NCBI RefSeq assembly: GCF_014268455.2
Contig: NZ_CP077085.1
Span: 3,327,001 to 3,391,000, forward strand
Reading direction: 5' to 3'
From: Pseudomonas shahriarae
Lineage (GTDB): Bacteria; Pseudomonadota; Gammaproteobacteria; Pseudomonadales; Pseudomonadaceae
Length of the DNA stretch: 64,000 bases
Shown here: positions 19,601-26,082 of the stretch, piece by piece
Layout: every line of letters starts with the position of its first letter
Numbering within the stretch: the stretch's first letter is position 1
Notes under the pieces: generated by a model
The model's input: only the letters and a program-made list of their open reading frames with translations
The model's database searches: none
What the model was told of the DNA's origin: nothing
Made by a program: the position numbers and the translations under genes

Positions 19601-20072
19601 GCCCCAGCGCCAACGCCAGCTCCGCCACTTGTTCGCCGGGCGCATAGCCCTGTGGCGCACGGGCGTCAGTCGATGTGGGGGCAAGGAAAAAACTCTCGTC
19701 GCTCCAGGACGTCGCGACGACCAACGCCGTGCGCTCCCTGATCAACGCCGAACCTTGTGCAGTCAATTGGGCAAGGAGTGCCTGCAGCACTTTCCGGCCA
19801 ATGGCGACCTGCCTTCCTTCATACCGTGAAGGGGTCGCTGCGCTATCAGACAGGCAATAGGCACTGTCCAGGTAGGTGCGGTTTTTTTCCCCGACCGTGG
19901 CTGAATAGATCGACGCTTTATCCAGCTCCCAGCGTGGCAGCATCGAATTCAGAGGCGCGATCTGCCCTTGTGCCAGCAAGTGCCAAAGCGCATCCACTGA
20001 GGGCGCCCCAGGGAACTCGCCAGCCATGGCGCTGAAGCAAAAATCCCCCTCTGGTGTCACCGTGCTCTGCAT
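16656..20072 (-). CDS. Ketosynthase / KS-like / AfsA hotdog fusion protein
   Basis: A 1138-residue multidomain protein, last gene of the five-gene operon. Residues 1-440 are a beta-ketoacyl synthase with an intact triad: Cys169 in DTACSSF, His302 in ETHGTGTPLGD and His342 in SVIGHPLAAAG. Residues about 440-800 look like a second thiolase-fold domain, but the active-site Cys position reads VGTPGVF, so this half is probably a chain-length-factor-like inactive partner. Residues about 860-1130 match the AfsA/ScbA hotdog family: HPYFFDHPLDHVPGILLIEG from His890, and LSFTLDRPIP in the second hotdog half. AfsA in Streptomyces joins a beta-ketoacyl-ACP to dihydroxyacetone phosphate in gamma-butyrolactone synthesis. 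Start at 20072 is set by AGGAGG 8 nt upstream. It has no AT domain, so malonyl loading would use the host FabD. The butenolide-type product is inferred. Confidence 0.8.
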   Translation of the reverse strand: MQSTVTPEGDFCFSAMAGEFPGAPSVDALWHLLAQGQIAPLNSMLPRWELDKASIYSATVGEKNRTYLDSAYCLSDSAATPSRYEGRQVAIGRKVLQALLAQLTAQGSALIRERTALVVATSWSDESFFLAPTSTDARAPQGYAPGEQVAELALALGLGGPALSVDTACSSFPYALNMAQALVNSGQADNAIVMALNTVLPLPLFLGFSQLTAFSPRARMQAFGRDADGIVPGECAVAFLVEPVSQALQAQRRPLGILRALGLSADGAEGSVFAPGKQAQYTAYQRAYLGLDPGAVDYIETHGTGTPLGDATELDSLNSFFGAYRTEGKKLPIGSIKSVIGHPLAAAGGASLAKTLMILAQKTIPPQPDYSPSAKVDESCLQLASGQGQPLADRQSAIRIGISSFGFGGANAHLVVDQYLPGNQPMASRVSPGVLLLDLGIVEAEAAIGSHLSLHSLKQQLDQPAAPLVGFPHGRFVDYPATSVQPLPGRFLAQDHVIDIDGFGMGPKLLASVDPFKLLITDRVNHLLRRLPGVAGSPETAMVMCCNLGGAHFSNAYSRIHNFFGRAQGMPPEQDAADVATSLPSMLSGYPAKIFDLKGFHQTLVGTPGVFWHALLASQQWFNEGITTLLLGAGRFISAPAEIERVRQSPTLQGEGMGVFALRPYRAQTSDTPVLVIRAAVLGHVATSLEAACARLGRARSDVQHIEVCELQPAAAPVGGSWQGMTGCLAEATGVETLLAVMMNASVHSVIEVRQAGKPVMWLFTEKLREWGITAPECPPAIKRPFELRFAHPQPQALQSCIGPDGPASPVADLQNDETGVLALSDQLTETLLSALRVRVRAIEALCTLRRDAHARPAEHWQRSPENIVISNVQRSAQSLHAQLLVNEAHPYFFDHPLDHVPGILLIEGVLQLTELAMPPRSGRVAYVNDLTIKFQRYVQKQGAIDLQLEYDQELQVFRAKVRQAGKLMCTCTLGIAYSSAHEALPAAPFTATACRDKALLHKDRQENVLVSDMSDVARGLSVETLQPANEHFFRKGGPKHYSMVYFLEVARQCFMQIAHTHRRIPLGTPMNLLALSFTLDRPIPTNSPLLLAPQGSFEAPEPSFKTNQVCIDLFNRGEKIGQAVITAQLLSRAHAGA

Positions 20073-20113
20073 GTCGTTTCCTCCTGATTGCCAAAATTGC
20101 AGCGGGGCGTGTC

Positions 20114-20971
20114 TCAGCTCAGCCTTTCCAAAAACCACAGCGTGTCCCGCGGCGTACGACATGACATCAACGCTTCACCGGCAAACTGGCTGGCAGAGCA
20201 CTGCTGTGCCAGTGCTTGGCAAAATGCTTCGCGGGCAAAACCATTGAGTCCCAGCTCGGTGAAGGGCGTATCAATATCGAACGCTTTTGGCTCGCCCGGG
20301 ATCAGCGGTACCAAGGCGTCGAACAGTTGTTGGCTGAAGGCCGGCTCGGCGCTCTGGGCCTCAGGCGTTTGCGCAGCACTTGCCGGCGCGGGGGGCGACT
20401 CGGGCGCGGCCAGAGCCGCTTTAATCAGTGCGATAGTGTGTTGCGGGCACTTGGCGTTGAGCAATTGAGTGCCGCTGGCTTTGAGTTCCGGCCACAGGTC
20501 GACGAGCGACTCGAGGAATTCCATCTGCACCAAAGAGTCCAGCCCCAGGCTTTCATAGGGTTGTTCCTGGTCGATCTGATCTACGGTAAAACCGGTGATA
20601 ATTGCCAGTTGTTCAAGCACCGAGGCTTCGACATCCACAGCTGGCAATTGCGCACTGCCTGGCTCATCAAGAGTGGCCGTTGCCAGTGTGGCTGAGTTCA
20701 AGTACGACGTTTCCAGCGGTGCAACAGTTGGATTAAGCGGTACTTCAACCCGACGGGAAAACGCGCCCTCAAGTACTTGTTTGTGAGCATTGAGATACTG
20801 CACCGTGATGGTTTCGGCCTGAGCCAGCAAACGCATCAATATTGATTCTTTCGCTGTATCCGAGTCGCCCAGCGAATCAATGATCCTCTCTGATAGAGAG
20901 AAATAACTCTGGACCATTTTTCCATTGGACACGATAAATTCCTGCACAACATCGCCAAGTTCAAGGCGCAT
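20114..20971 (-). CDS. ACP protein with one active and one degenerate ACP domain
   Basis: A 285-residue protein. An N-terminal helical region (about 1-80) is followed by an acyl carrier protein domain (about 112-190) with the phosphopantetheine attachment motif LGLDSL, Ser146. A Pro/Ala-rich linker leads to a second ACP-like helix bundle (about 215-285) in which the same motif reads LGLNGF: Gly244 replaces the serine, so it cannot carry the arm. It would hold the growing acyl chain for the ketosynthase encoded 41 nt downstream. GGGAGG lies just upstream of the ATG. The second domain might dock partners or be a relic. The 117-bp gap before it contains a hairpin and is clearly AT-richer than the rest of the operon. 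Confidence 0.82.
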   Translation of the reverse strand: MRLELGDVVQEFIVSNGKMVQSYFSLSERIIDSLGDSDTAKESILMRLLAQAETITVQYLNAHKQVLEGAFSRRVEVPLNPTVAPLETSYLNSATLATATLDEPGSAQLPAVDVEASVLEQLAIITGFTVDQIDQEQPYESLGLDSLVQMEFLESLVDLWPELKASGTQLLNAKCPQHTIALIKAALAAPESPPAPASAAQTPEAQSAEPAFSQQLFDALVPLIPGEPKAFDIDTPFTELGLNGFAREAFCQALAQQCSASQFAGEALMSCRTPRDTLWFLERLS

Positions 20972-21018
20972 GGAGACCTCCCAACCGAAGTTAAATTTGG
21001 TTATTTAAAACAAACTAT

Positions 21019-21060
21019 CAGTTCATCGCCAACGCGGGCCTTGCGCAAACTAATGAACTG
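21019..21060 (-). terminator. Hairpin inside the biosynthetic operon, possible attenuator
   Basis: Perfect 8-bp arms (CAGTTCAT / ATGAACTG) with an inner GCG/CGC pairing lie between the monooxygenase-like gene and the ACP gene. Read on the minus strand, the hairpin is followed by a T-rich stretch (TAGTTTGTTTT). It could lower expression of the ACP and ketosynthase genes relative to the first three, or end the upstream transcript if the ACP gene has its own promoter. Confidence 0.45.
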
Positions 21061-21088
21061 CGCACACAGGTTTAAATCGGCAGCGCCG

Positions 21089-22495
21089 TTAAATCATTCT
21101 TGCTGGAAGTTGCTTTTTTTTCACCTTGACCAGCCCGGATCGCACGTGCAGATACGTCATCAGCGTAGTTATATCCAGCCCCTGAAAAGCGATATAGCCG
21201 TCAGGACGAATCAGCATCAATGTGCCTGCCCGCGCGTGATAACGCTTGTGCAAGCGCCAGTCCGGGTCCAATAACGTCGAATGTTGAAACGGCGCCCCTG
21301 CACTGCCGAGGGCATCAATAACGCAATAGGCCTTGATACCTGGGTAATCCGTCTGCACTGCATCAGCCAGTACGTAATAACCCGGCAGTAAAGAGGAAAA
21401 TTGATCGGCCGCACTGAAGACCAGTAACGTGAACGTTCCCTGGAACAGATCCATCAAGCGTCTTGGCGGCGTACCTGGGGGTTGCCATAACTCGATATCG
21501 GGAGCCAGTTGGCCGGCGCGAGGCGCTGCGGTCGGGAACCGCGACTTCCTGCCCTTTTTATTCCAATGCGCGCGCTGCTTGTTCGTCAGGGACTCTTGAA
21601 TACCGGTACTTTTGCCGTAGCGGTAGTGATGAGCACAAATCATCGAGGCCAACGTGCGCTGGAGCGGGCGCCAGTCACCCAGCAGTGGCAGGATGTTATC
21701 CCGCAGCCAGACAAGCACTCGGTGCACCATGCTCTCGGCTCGCAAGGTTGTCGGGAAGCACTCTTCGTTATAGCTCTGCAGCAATGCGGGGGCTGCCAGG
21801 CCCTGATCGACATAGGCGATTTTCCACGCCAGGTTATAGGCCTCGCCCATCCCCAGGTTAATCGCCTGATCCGCCAGAGGGTGGCCGATAGGCGCCGAAT
21901 CGCCTGCCAGGAACACGGCATCGTGCTGCAGTGCCTGCACACGACGCGGCTGGGACGTGGCAATGCGGCGATGAGCACCGTCGCAGGCGACCATCCAGCG
22001 AGCGCTCAAACGTTCGTCGCGGCCATCAGCATGATGCAGGAGCATCTGCACGGATTGCGGCTGGTTCTGCAGTTCGACCAGTTCGGTATTCCACTCAACA
22101 CCCAGGCCCGATGCATCAAGACGCTCAAGCAGGATTTGCTCTAGCGTCGACGCTGGCAAGCTGAGTAAAAAAGGGTAACAGGCATCCAGATAGGAGAAGT
22201 TATCGTTCGGTACCCGTTTGCTGTTCGCCTGCAGCGAAAACTGCTTGAGCGTAAAACCGTTGCTGACAGCCTGTTCGGCAACCCCCAGGTGCCGGAGCAT
22301 TTCCAGGGTTCTTGAATGCACGACCCGCGACGTGGTGGCGGTCGAAGGGCCGGCATTCTTGTCAATAAGGCGGAAAGAAACGCCCCATTTCTGCAGTAGG
22401 TTTGCCAGTAGCAGGCCAACAGGTCCGGCACCCACGATCATGACCGTCGTCGGCACAGCGCATGGCCCGGGGACTGAAGTGTTCGAGGCGCCCAT
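21089..22495 (-). CDS. FAD monooxygenase-like protein lacking the substrate domain
   Basis: A 468-residue relative of class A flavin hydroxylases (TfdB/PheA/MhpA type). It has the N-terminal dinucleotide fold (VGAGPVG, near residue 21), the DG motif (ACDGAHRR, Asp172), the GD motif (FLAGDSAP, Asp199) and a C-terminal thioredoxin-like domain (about 320-468, with RPDGYIAFQG). In the family about 100 or more residues of substrate-binding domain separate the DG and GD motifs; here there are only 27. The usual GGQGMN after GD is LADQAIN. The reading frame is intact, so this is a clean internal loss, not a frameshift. It may be inactive or may have acquired another role such as oxidising an ACP-bound substrate. 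It starts three bases after the phosphatase stop. Confidence 0.78.
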   Translation of the reverse strand: MGASNTSVPGPCAVPTTVMIVGAGPVGLLLANLLQKWGVSFRLIDKNAGPSTATTSRVVHSRTLEMLRHLGVAEQAVSNGFTLKQFSLQANSKRVPNDNFSYLDACYPFLLSLPASTLEQILLERLDASGLGVEWNTELVELQNQPQSVQMLLHHADGRDERLSARWMVACDGAHRRIATSQPRRVQALQHDAVFLAGDSAPIGHPLADQAINLGMGEAYNLAWKIAYVDQGLAAPALLQSYNEECFPTTLRAESMVHRVLVWLRDNILPLLGDWRPLQRTLASMICAHHYRYGKSTGIQESLTNKQRAHWNKKGRKSRFPTAAPRAGQLAPDIELWQPPGTPPRRLMDLFQGTFTLLVFSAADQFSSLLPGYYVLADAVQTDYPGIKAYCVIDALGSAGAPFQHSTLLDPDWRLHKRYHARAGTLMLIRPDGYIAFQGLDITTLMTYLHVRSGLVKVKKKQLPARMI

Positions 22496-22498
22496 AAG

Positions 22499-23110
22499 TC
22501 AGTACCAGTTCCGATAAAAGGGGGCGTTGGCAATACCGAGCAGGGCATCGTCGCCGGATGAGTCGCCGTAGGCGTAAATGTAGTAGTCATCAAGGTTGGC
22601 CAGGCAGCCTCTGAGCCGTATGACTTTCTCCGGCCCAACACAGTTGGTGCCTGAGATGCCCCCCGTCAGCCTGTCGTTCTCGGTTTCCAGGCGAGTGCCG
22701 CACACATAGTCGAACCCCACTGCCGCCCCCCAGGGAGCCAGGTAGTTCTCTGGCGAGTTGCTGACCAGCGCCGTGACATGCCCCATGGATTGATGCCATT
22801 GCAGCCGGCGCAGCGCCTCGGGCCTGATCCAGCGTGGCAATTGCTCAGTCACGAAATGCCGCGCGTGCTCACGCTCCTTCTCCACCGACACGCCACCCAG
22901 GTAACGCGCAATAAACGCCAATCGAGCCTGCATCAACGGGGTCACGCCCAGAATCACGCTGAACACTTTTGGCAGCAGCCAGATCATTTTGAGCCAGAAC
23001 ATTTTTGTTCCCGCGACGTAACGCATATAGCGCCAGAACGTATGCCGGTCGGAGAGCGTGCCGTCAAAGTCAAACACCGCCAATACCGGTGGCGTGCCAT
23101 CAGCTTGCAT
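22499..23110 (-). CDS. HAD-superfamily phosphatase (SerB/HAD-IB type)
   Basis: A 203-residue phosphohydrolase with all HAD motifs: DFDGTLSD with nucleophile Asp14 and Asp16, the motif II serine in ALVSNSPE, Lys in GPEKVIRL, and the motif IV acid pair in YGDSSGDD. The helical cap between motifs I and II carries a hydrophobic stretch (FWLKMIWLLPKVFSVILG) that may sit against a membrane or acyl chain. The start at 23110 has AGGAG 8 nt upstream and overlaps the end of the ligase gene by 11 nt. In a butenolide pathway this enzyme could remove the phosphate left by the dihydroxyacetone-phosphate unit; that is an inference from its neighbours. Confidence 0.82.
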   Translation of the reverse strand: MQADGTPPVLAVFDFDGTLSDRHTFWRYMRYVAGTKMFWLKMIWLLPKVFSVILGVTPLMQARLAFIARYLGGVSVEKEREHARHFVTEQLPRWIRPEALRRLQWHQSMGHVTALVSNSPENYLAPWGAAVGFDYVCGTRLETENDRLTGGISGTNCVGPEKVIRLRGCLANLDDYYIYAYGDSSGDDALLGIANAPFYRNWY

Positions 23111-24614
23111 GGCTGTGCTCCTTGAGGACGATGATCTCAATGGTCTTGGGCAGTTTGAACCCCGAGAGGTGCTGAGAAAGCAGCGTGGAAATTGCGCTCT
23201 GAGTCAGCCCGGCACGCCCCTCGACACACAGGTGCAATGCGTTGACCTCTTTGTGGTCGGGAACGATGTAGGCTTTTGCACGCACCGCATCGGGGTGTTG
23301 CATGGCGACGGATTCGACCTCCAACAGATCGACCATCTGCGCTTTGATCTTTGAGATGCGTAAGCGTTGACGATAGAAAAACACATGTCCATCGTCATCG
23401 CGCCAAACCAGGTCACCCGTGTGCAGCCAGCCGTCACGGAAGAACCGCTTATTGGCTTCTTCTGCATCGTCGTAACCGTCAATCACCATCGACCCGCGTA
23501 CCAGCAATTCGCCGATCCGCCCTGGCGCGACGTCTTGCCCTTGAGCGTCGACGACGCGCAGTTCCACACCCCTGATCGGCTGCCCCATGGCACCGCGCTG
23601 CGCGACGCCAAGCGTACTCTGTAGCAGCACGGGCATGCTCTCGGTCAAGCCGTAGCCCTGCAATACCGGTTTGCAGCCCAGCAACCGCCCCAGTTTCTCC
23701 GCTTCGTCCGCGGGTAGATGGCTACCGCCTGAGTAAATCATCAGTTGAGGGTGCATCGGCAACAGCGCGCCTTTGCGCTTGGCCAGTCGGCTATTGAAAT
23801 AGCGAATGACATCGGGCACCAGGCAGGTATAGGTGACCTTATGCCGGGACAGGACTTCTGCCAGGTCCCTGTTGAGCACGGTATCGGTCATCAACAGCGT
23901 GGCGCCCACGCTCAATGGAAAGATCATCATCGCCGACAGCCCGAAGATGGCGTGCAGCGGCAGCGTGACCAGATGGACGGAGCCGACCCCCTGGCGATGA
24001 ATATGCTCGTGCATGCCATCGATTGCATGCGTCACGTCAAGGTAGCGGTGAGGAACCGCCAGCGGTTTGCCGGTGCCCCGATAAGTGAACTGTATCGAGA
24101 CGATTGGGTTGCCTTCAGGCAATACCAGCGGTTCGTTGCGACACATAAGCTGAACATCAGGCGTCGCATTTTCAGACAGGGATGAGGACTCACCCACTTC
24201 CAATAACAAGGAGTGACGAACGCCGTTGGCGAGTTGGAATATTTCGCTGTGTTTTTCGAAGAGCGCAGCTGTTGTCACAACCAGCACAGGCCTGGCGCTG
24301 CCCACCACACTCGCCATTTCAAATGGCGTCAACTTGTAGTTAAGGATGACCGGAATTGCACCACGTCCAACGATCGCTAAAAAATAAGCGATAAATTCAA
24401 CACCGCTGGGTAGAACAAGTGCAACTTTTTCGCCCGGCAAGATATTTAAAGTGCCGAGCGCACCGTTACACTGCTCGGCTTTTAGTCGTAACTCGCGATA
24501 TGTCACAACCCCTGTGTCGACATCCAGATTCCTGATAGCGATATGTTCAGGGAAGGACTCTGAGATCCCGAAAAATCGGTGTAGAAAACCGTCCTGACAC
24601 AGCAAGGATTCCAT
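23100..24614 (-). CDS. Divergent AMP-dependent acyl synthetase/ligase
   Basis: A 504-residue member of the ANL adenylating superfamily and the first gene of the operon. Core motif A5 (GYGLTE, near residue 320) and A7 (HTGD, near 397) are present. Two catalytic features are abnormal. The A3 phosphate loop reads TYRGTGKPLAV (177-187), with Leu185 where the conserved Lys normally stands. The C-terminal A10 motif with the adenylating lysine (GKxxR) is absent, because the protein ends about where it should begin. It may therefore work poorly at adenylation, use a preformed acyl adenylate, or act only in acyl binding or transfer to the ACP. AGGAG lies 9 nt before the ATG. Codon and base composition are AT-richer than the flanks, with some lines near 43% GC. 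Confidence 0.8.
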   Translation of the reverse strand: MESLLCQDGFLHRFFGISESFPEHIAIRNLDVDTGVVTYRELRLKAEQCNGALGTLNILPGEKVALVLPSGVEFIAYFLAIVGRGAIPVILNYKLTPFEMASVVGSARPVLVVTTAALFEKHSEIFQLANGVRHSLLLEVGESSSLSENATPDVQLMCRNEPLVLPEGNPIVSIQFTYRGTGKPLAVPHRYLDVTHAIDGMHEHIHRQGVGSVHLVTLPLHAIFGLSAMMIFPLSVGATLLMTDTVLNRDLAEVLSRHKVTYTCLVPDVIRYFNSRLAKRKGALLPMHPQLMIYSGGSHLPADEAEKLGRLLGCKPVLQGYGLTESMPVLLQSTLGVAQRGAMGQPIRGVELRVVDAQGQDVAPGRIGELLVRGSMVIDGYDDAEEANKRFFRDGWLHTGDLVWRDDDGHVFFYRQRLRISKIKAQMVDLLEVESVAMQHPDAVRAKAYIVPDHKEVNALHLCVEGRAGLTQSAISTLLSQHLSGFKLPKTIEIIVLKEHSHAS

Positions 24615-24942
24615 TTATTAATACTCCTGACGTTTCAAACCAGTGAATTGGACTAAAGCACCTTAGGCACAGGTAGAGTGACGAGGCCGTTTATACTTCC
24701 AGGGCGCTTGGATCTTACTCATCTGAGGCTCGAATACATGTAGGACACTTCAACATGTAATGCCGAATTATCTTTGAAACACTTTTAAGTTCCAGTCCAG
24801 GGAACCCCCATAGCCCTCTTTTCACCAACGCAACAGTGCCAGGCGCAGACCCTGGGCTTCCAGAACCCCTGCATGCAAGCCAGGCTCAAGTTTATCGGGC
24901 GGCAGGCGTTGCACCTGGCCGACCAATTGAGCTGACCGTAGC
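24615..24942 (-). promoter_or_regulatory. AT-rich leader of the biosynthetic operon
   Basis: About 330 bases without a credible gene, upstream of the ligase gene. Visible elements are two ACATGT palindromes at 24737-24742 and 24754-24759, which together form an inverted pair with an 11-nt gap and could be an operator half-site pair, and a TATAAA-like sequence (minus strand, near 24689-24694). No regulator gene is linked to the operon, so control may be distant. The promoter itself is not securely placed. Confidence 0.3.
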
Positions 24943-24971
24943 AAAAGACCCAGCCGCGATGCCTGGGTCTT
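24943..24971 (-). terminator. Terminator of the FMN reductase gene
   Basis: Inverted repeat AAGACCCAG / CTGGGTCTT with a 9-nt loop, followed on the minus strand by TTTTGC, 10 nt after the reductase stop. It should insulate the biosynthetic operon from the upstream gene. Confidence 0.75.
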
Positions 24972-24980
24972 GCCGATCGG

Positions 24981-25538
24981 TCAGCCCTTCTGTTTCGTTA
25001 CCCACTGGCCATAGGCATCAATAAACGCCTGCAGGAACGGTTTGGTTTTCTCCGACAGTTTGCCCGCCTCATCGAACGCACTGCCCGCACCTCCCAGGTA
25101 GGCTTCTGGCTGCTGCATGCACGGCACATCCAGGAACACCAGGGACTGGCGCAAATGGTGGTTGGCGCCGAACCCACCAATGGCCCCCGGTGAAACGCTG
25201 ATGACCGCACCTGGCTTGCCGCTCCAGACGCTCTGGCCATAAGGACGCGAACCCACATCAATGGCATTCTTCAAGGCCGCCGGCACCGAGCGATTGTATT
25301 CGGGGGTGACAAACAGCACCGCATCGGCCGCAGCCACCTGCTGGCGGAAGGTGCTGTAGGCGGCAGGCGGCGCTGAGCCATCAAGGTCTTCGTTATACAG
25401 CGGCAATTCGCCGATTTCGACGATGCTGAGCTTGAGGTTTGCAGGCGCCAATTGCGCCAATGCCTGGGCGACCTTGCGGTTGATCGACTGTTTTCTCAAG
25501 CTGCCGACCAGTACGGCAATCGTGTAGACCTTGCTCAT
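24981..25538 (-). CDS. NADPH-dependent FMN reductase (ChrR/quinone reductase type)
   Basis: A 185-residue flavodoxin-fold enzyme that reduces FMN, quinones or chromate with NAD(P)H. The FMN phosphate loop GSLRKQSINRK (near 12-22) and the second signature TPEYNRSVPAALKNAID (near 78-94) are both intact, and the length fits the family. It is a single gene with its own terminator, on the same strand as the biosynthetic operon but separated by over 350 bp. A role in supplying reduced flavin to the downstream flavoprotein is possible but unsupported. Confidence 0.88.
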   Translation of the reverse strand: MSKVYTIAVLVGSLRKQSINRKVAQALAQLAPANLKLSIVEIGELPLYNEDLDGSAPPAAYSTFRQQVAAADAVLFVTPEYNRSVPAALKNAIDVGSRPYGQSVWSGKPGAVISVSPGAIGGFGANHHLRQSLVFLDVPCMQQPEAYLGGAGSAFDEAGKLSEKTKPFLQAFIDAYGQWVTKQKG

Positions 25539-25765
25539 GGGGCTTTCCCGACATCTGACTAAAGGAACCTGTAGTTATAGAGCCTTAGCCGGCCTATCAC
25601 CAGCAGGTTGTGGCCAATCGGCGGCTGTTTTGCGCCGTGATCTACCTGTAGGAAAAATAAGCGGCACATCATCGAATAGTATTTTTTCTATGTAGGTAAA
25701 CTACCCGCCTTAATGACGGTCTACAGAACCGCAAATCGGTGTTTTTCTCCAGAGGTTCTAAACAG

Positions 25766-25990
25766 ATGGCAGCAGTACTTGTCGGACAATTCCATGCCCG
25801 CGACGCGGAAGGCCGCGTTTATTCCGTGCATGAATTCCAGGAGTCCACCTCGACAGACGGCGGTTCAGAACCTGTCATTTCCTACAAGCTGGCGATTGGT
25901 GATCGGGTCAACAAAGTCGATGACAATACCTTTGTGCTGGTCCAGTCGCAGGTTTCACTGACCCGCGAACCCGAAAACACGCCTGTTTGA
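25766..25990 (+). CDS. Conserved 74-residue hypothetical protein
   Basis: A small soluble protein (MAAVLVGQFHARDAEGRVYSV at its start) of predicted beta-strand character, with no motif known to me. The region KLAIGDRVNKVDDNTFVLVQSQ resembles short beta-barrel proteins. AGAGG lies about 10 nt before the ATG at 25766. It has its own AT-rich upstream region of over 200 bp. It appears a real gene by codon use. Confidence 0.65.
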   Translation: MAAVLVGQFHARDAEGRVYSVHEFQESTSTDGGSEPVISYKLAIGDRVNKVDDNTFVLVQSQVSLTREPENTPV

Positions 25991-26082
25991 TAAGGCTGTG
26001 CCTCCAGGCAGAAGTCATATGAGCGGACTTGGGTTAGGATTCACCCGGTGAATCCCTTACCTGCTGAACATGGACTTCATGC

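Noticed and set aside
16656-20072. PfaC-like polyunsaturated fatty acid synthase
   Set aside because: PfaC has KS, chain-length factor and two FabA-like dehydratase domains; the C-terminus here has the AfsA signature HPLDHVPG instead, and no other pfa genes are present.
16656-24614. Ordinary fatty acid synthesis gene cluster
   Set aside because: No ketoreductase, dehydratase or enoyl reductase gene is present, and the AfsA and phosphatase genes have no place in that pathway.
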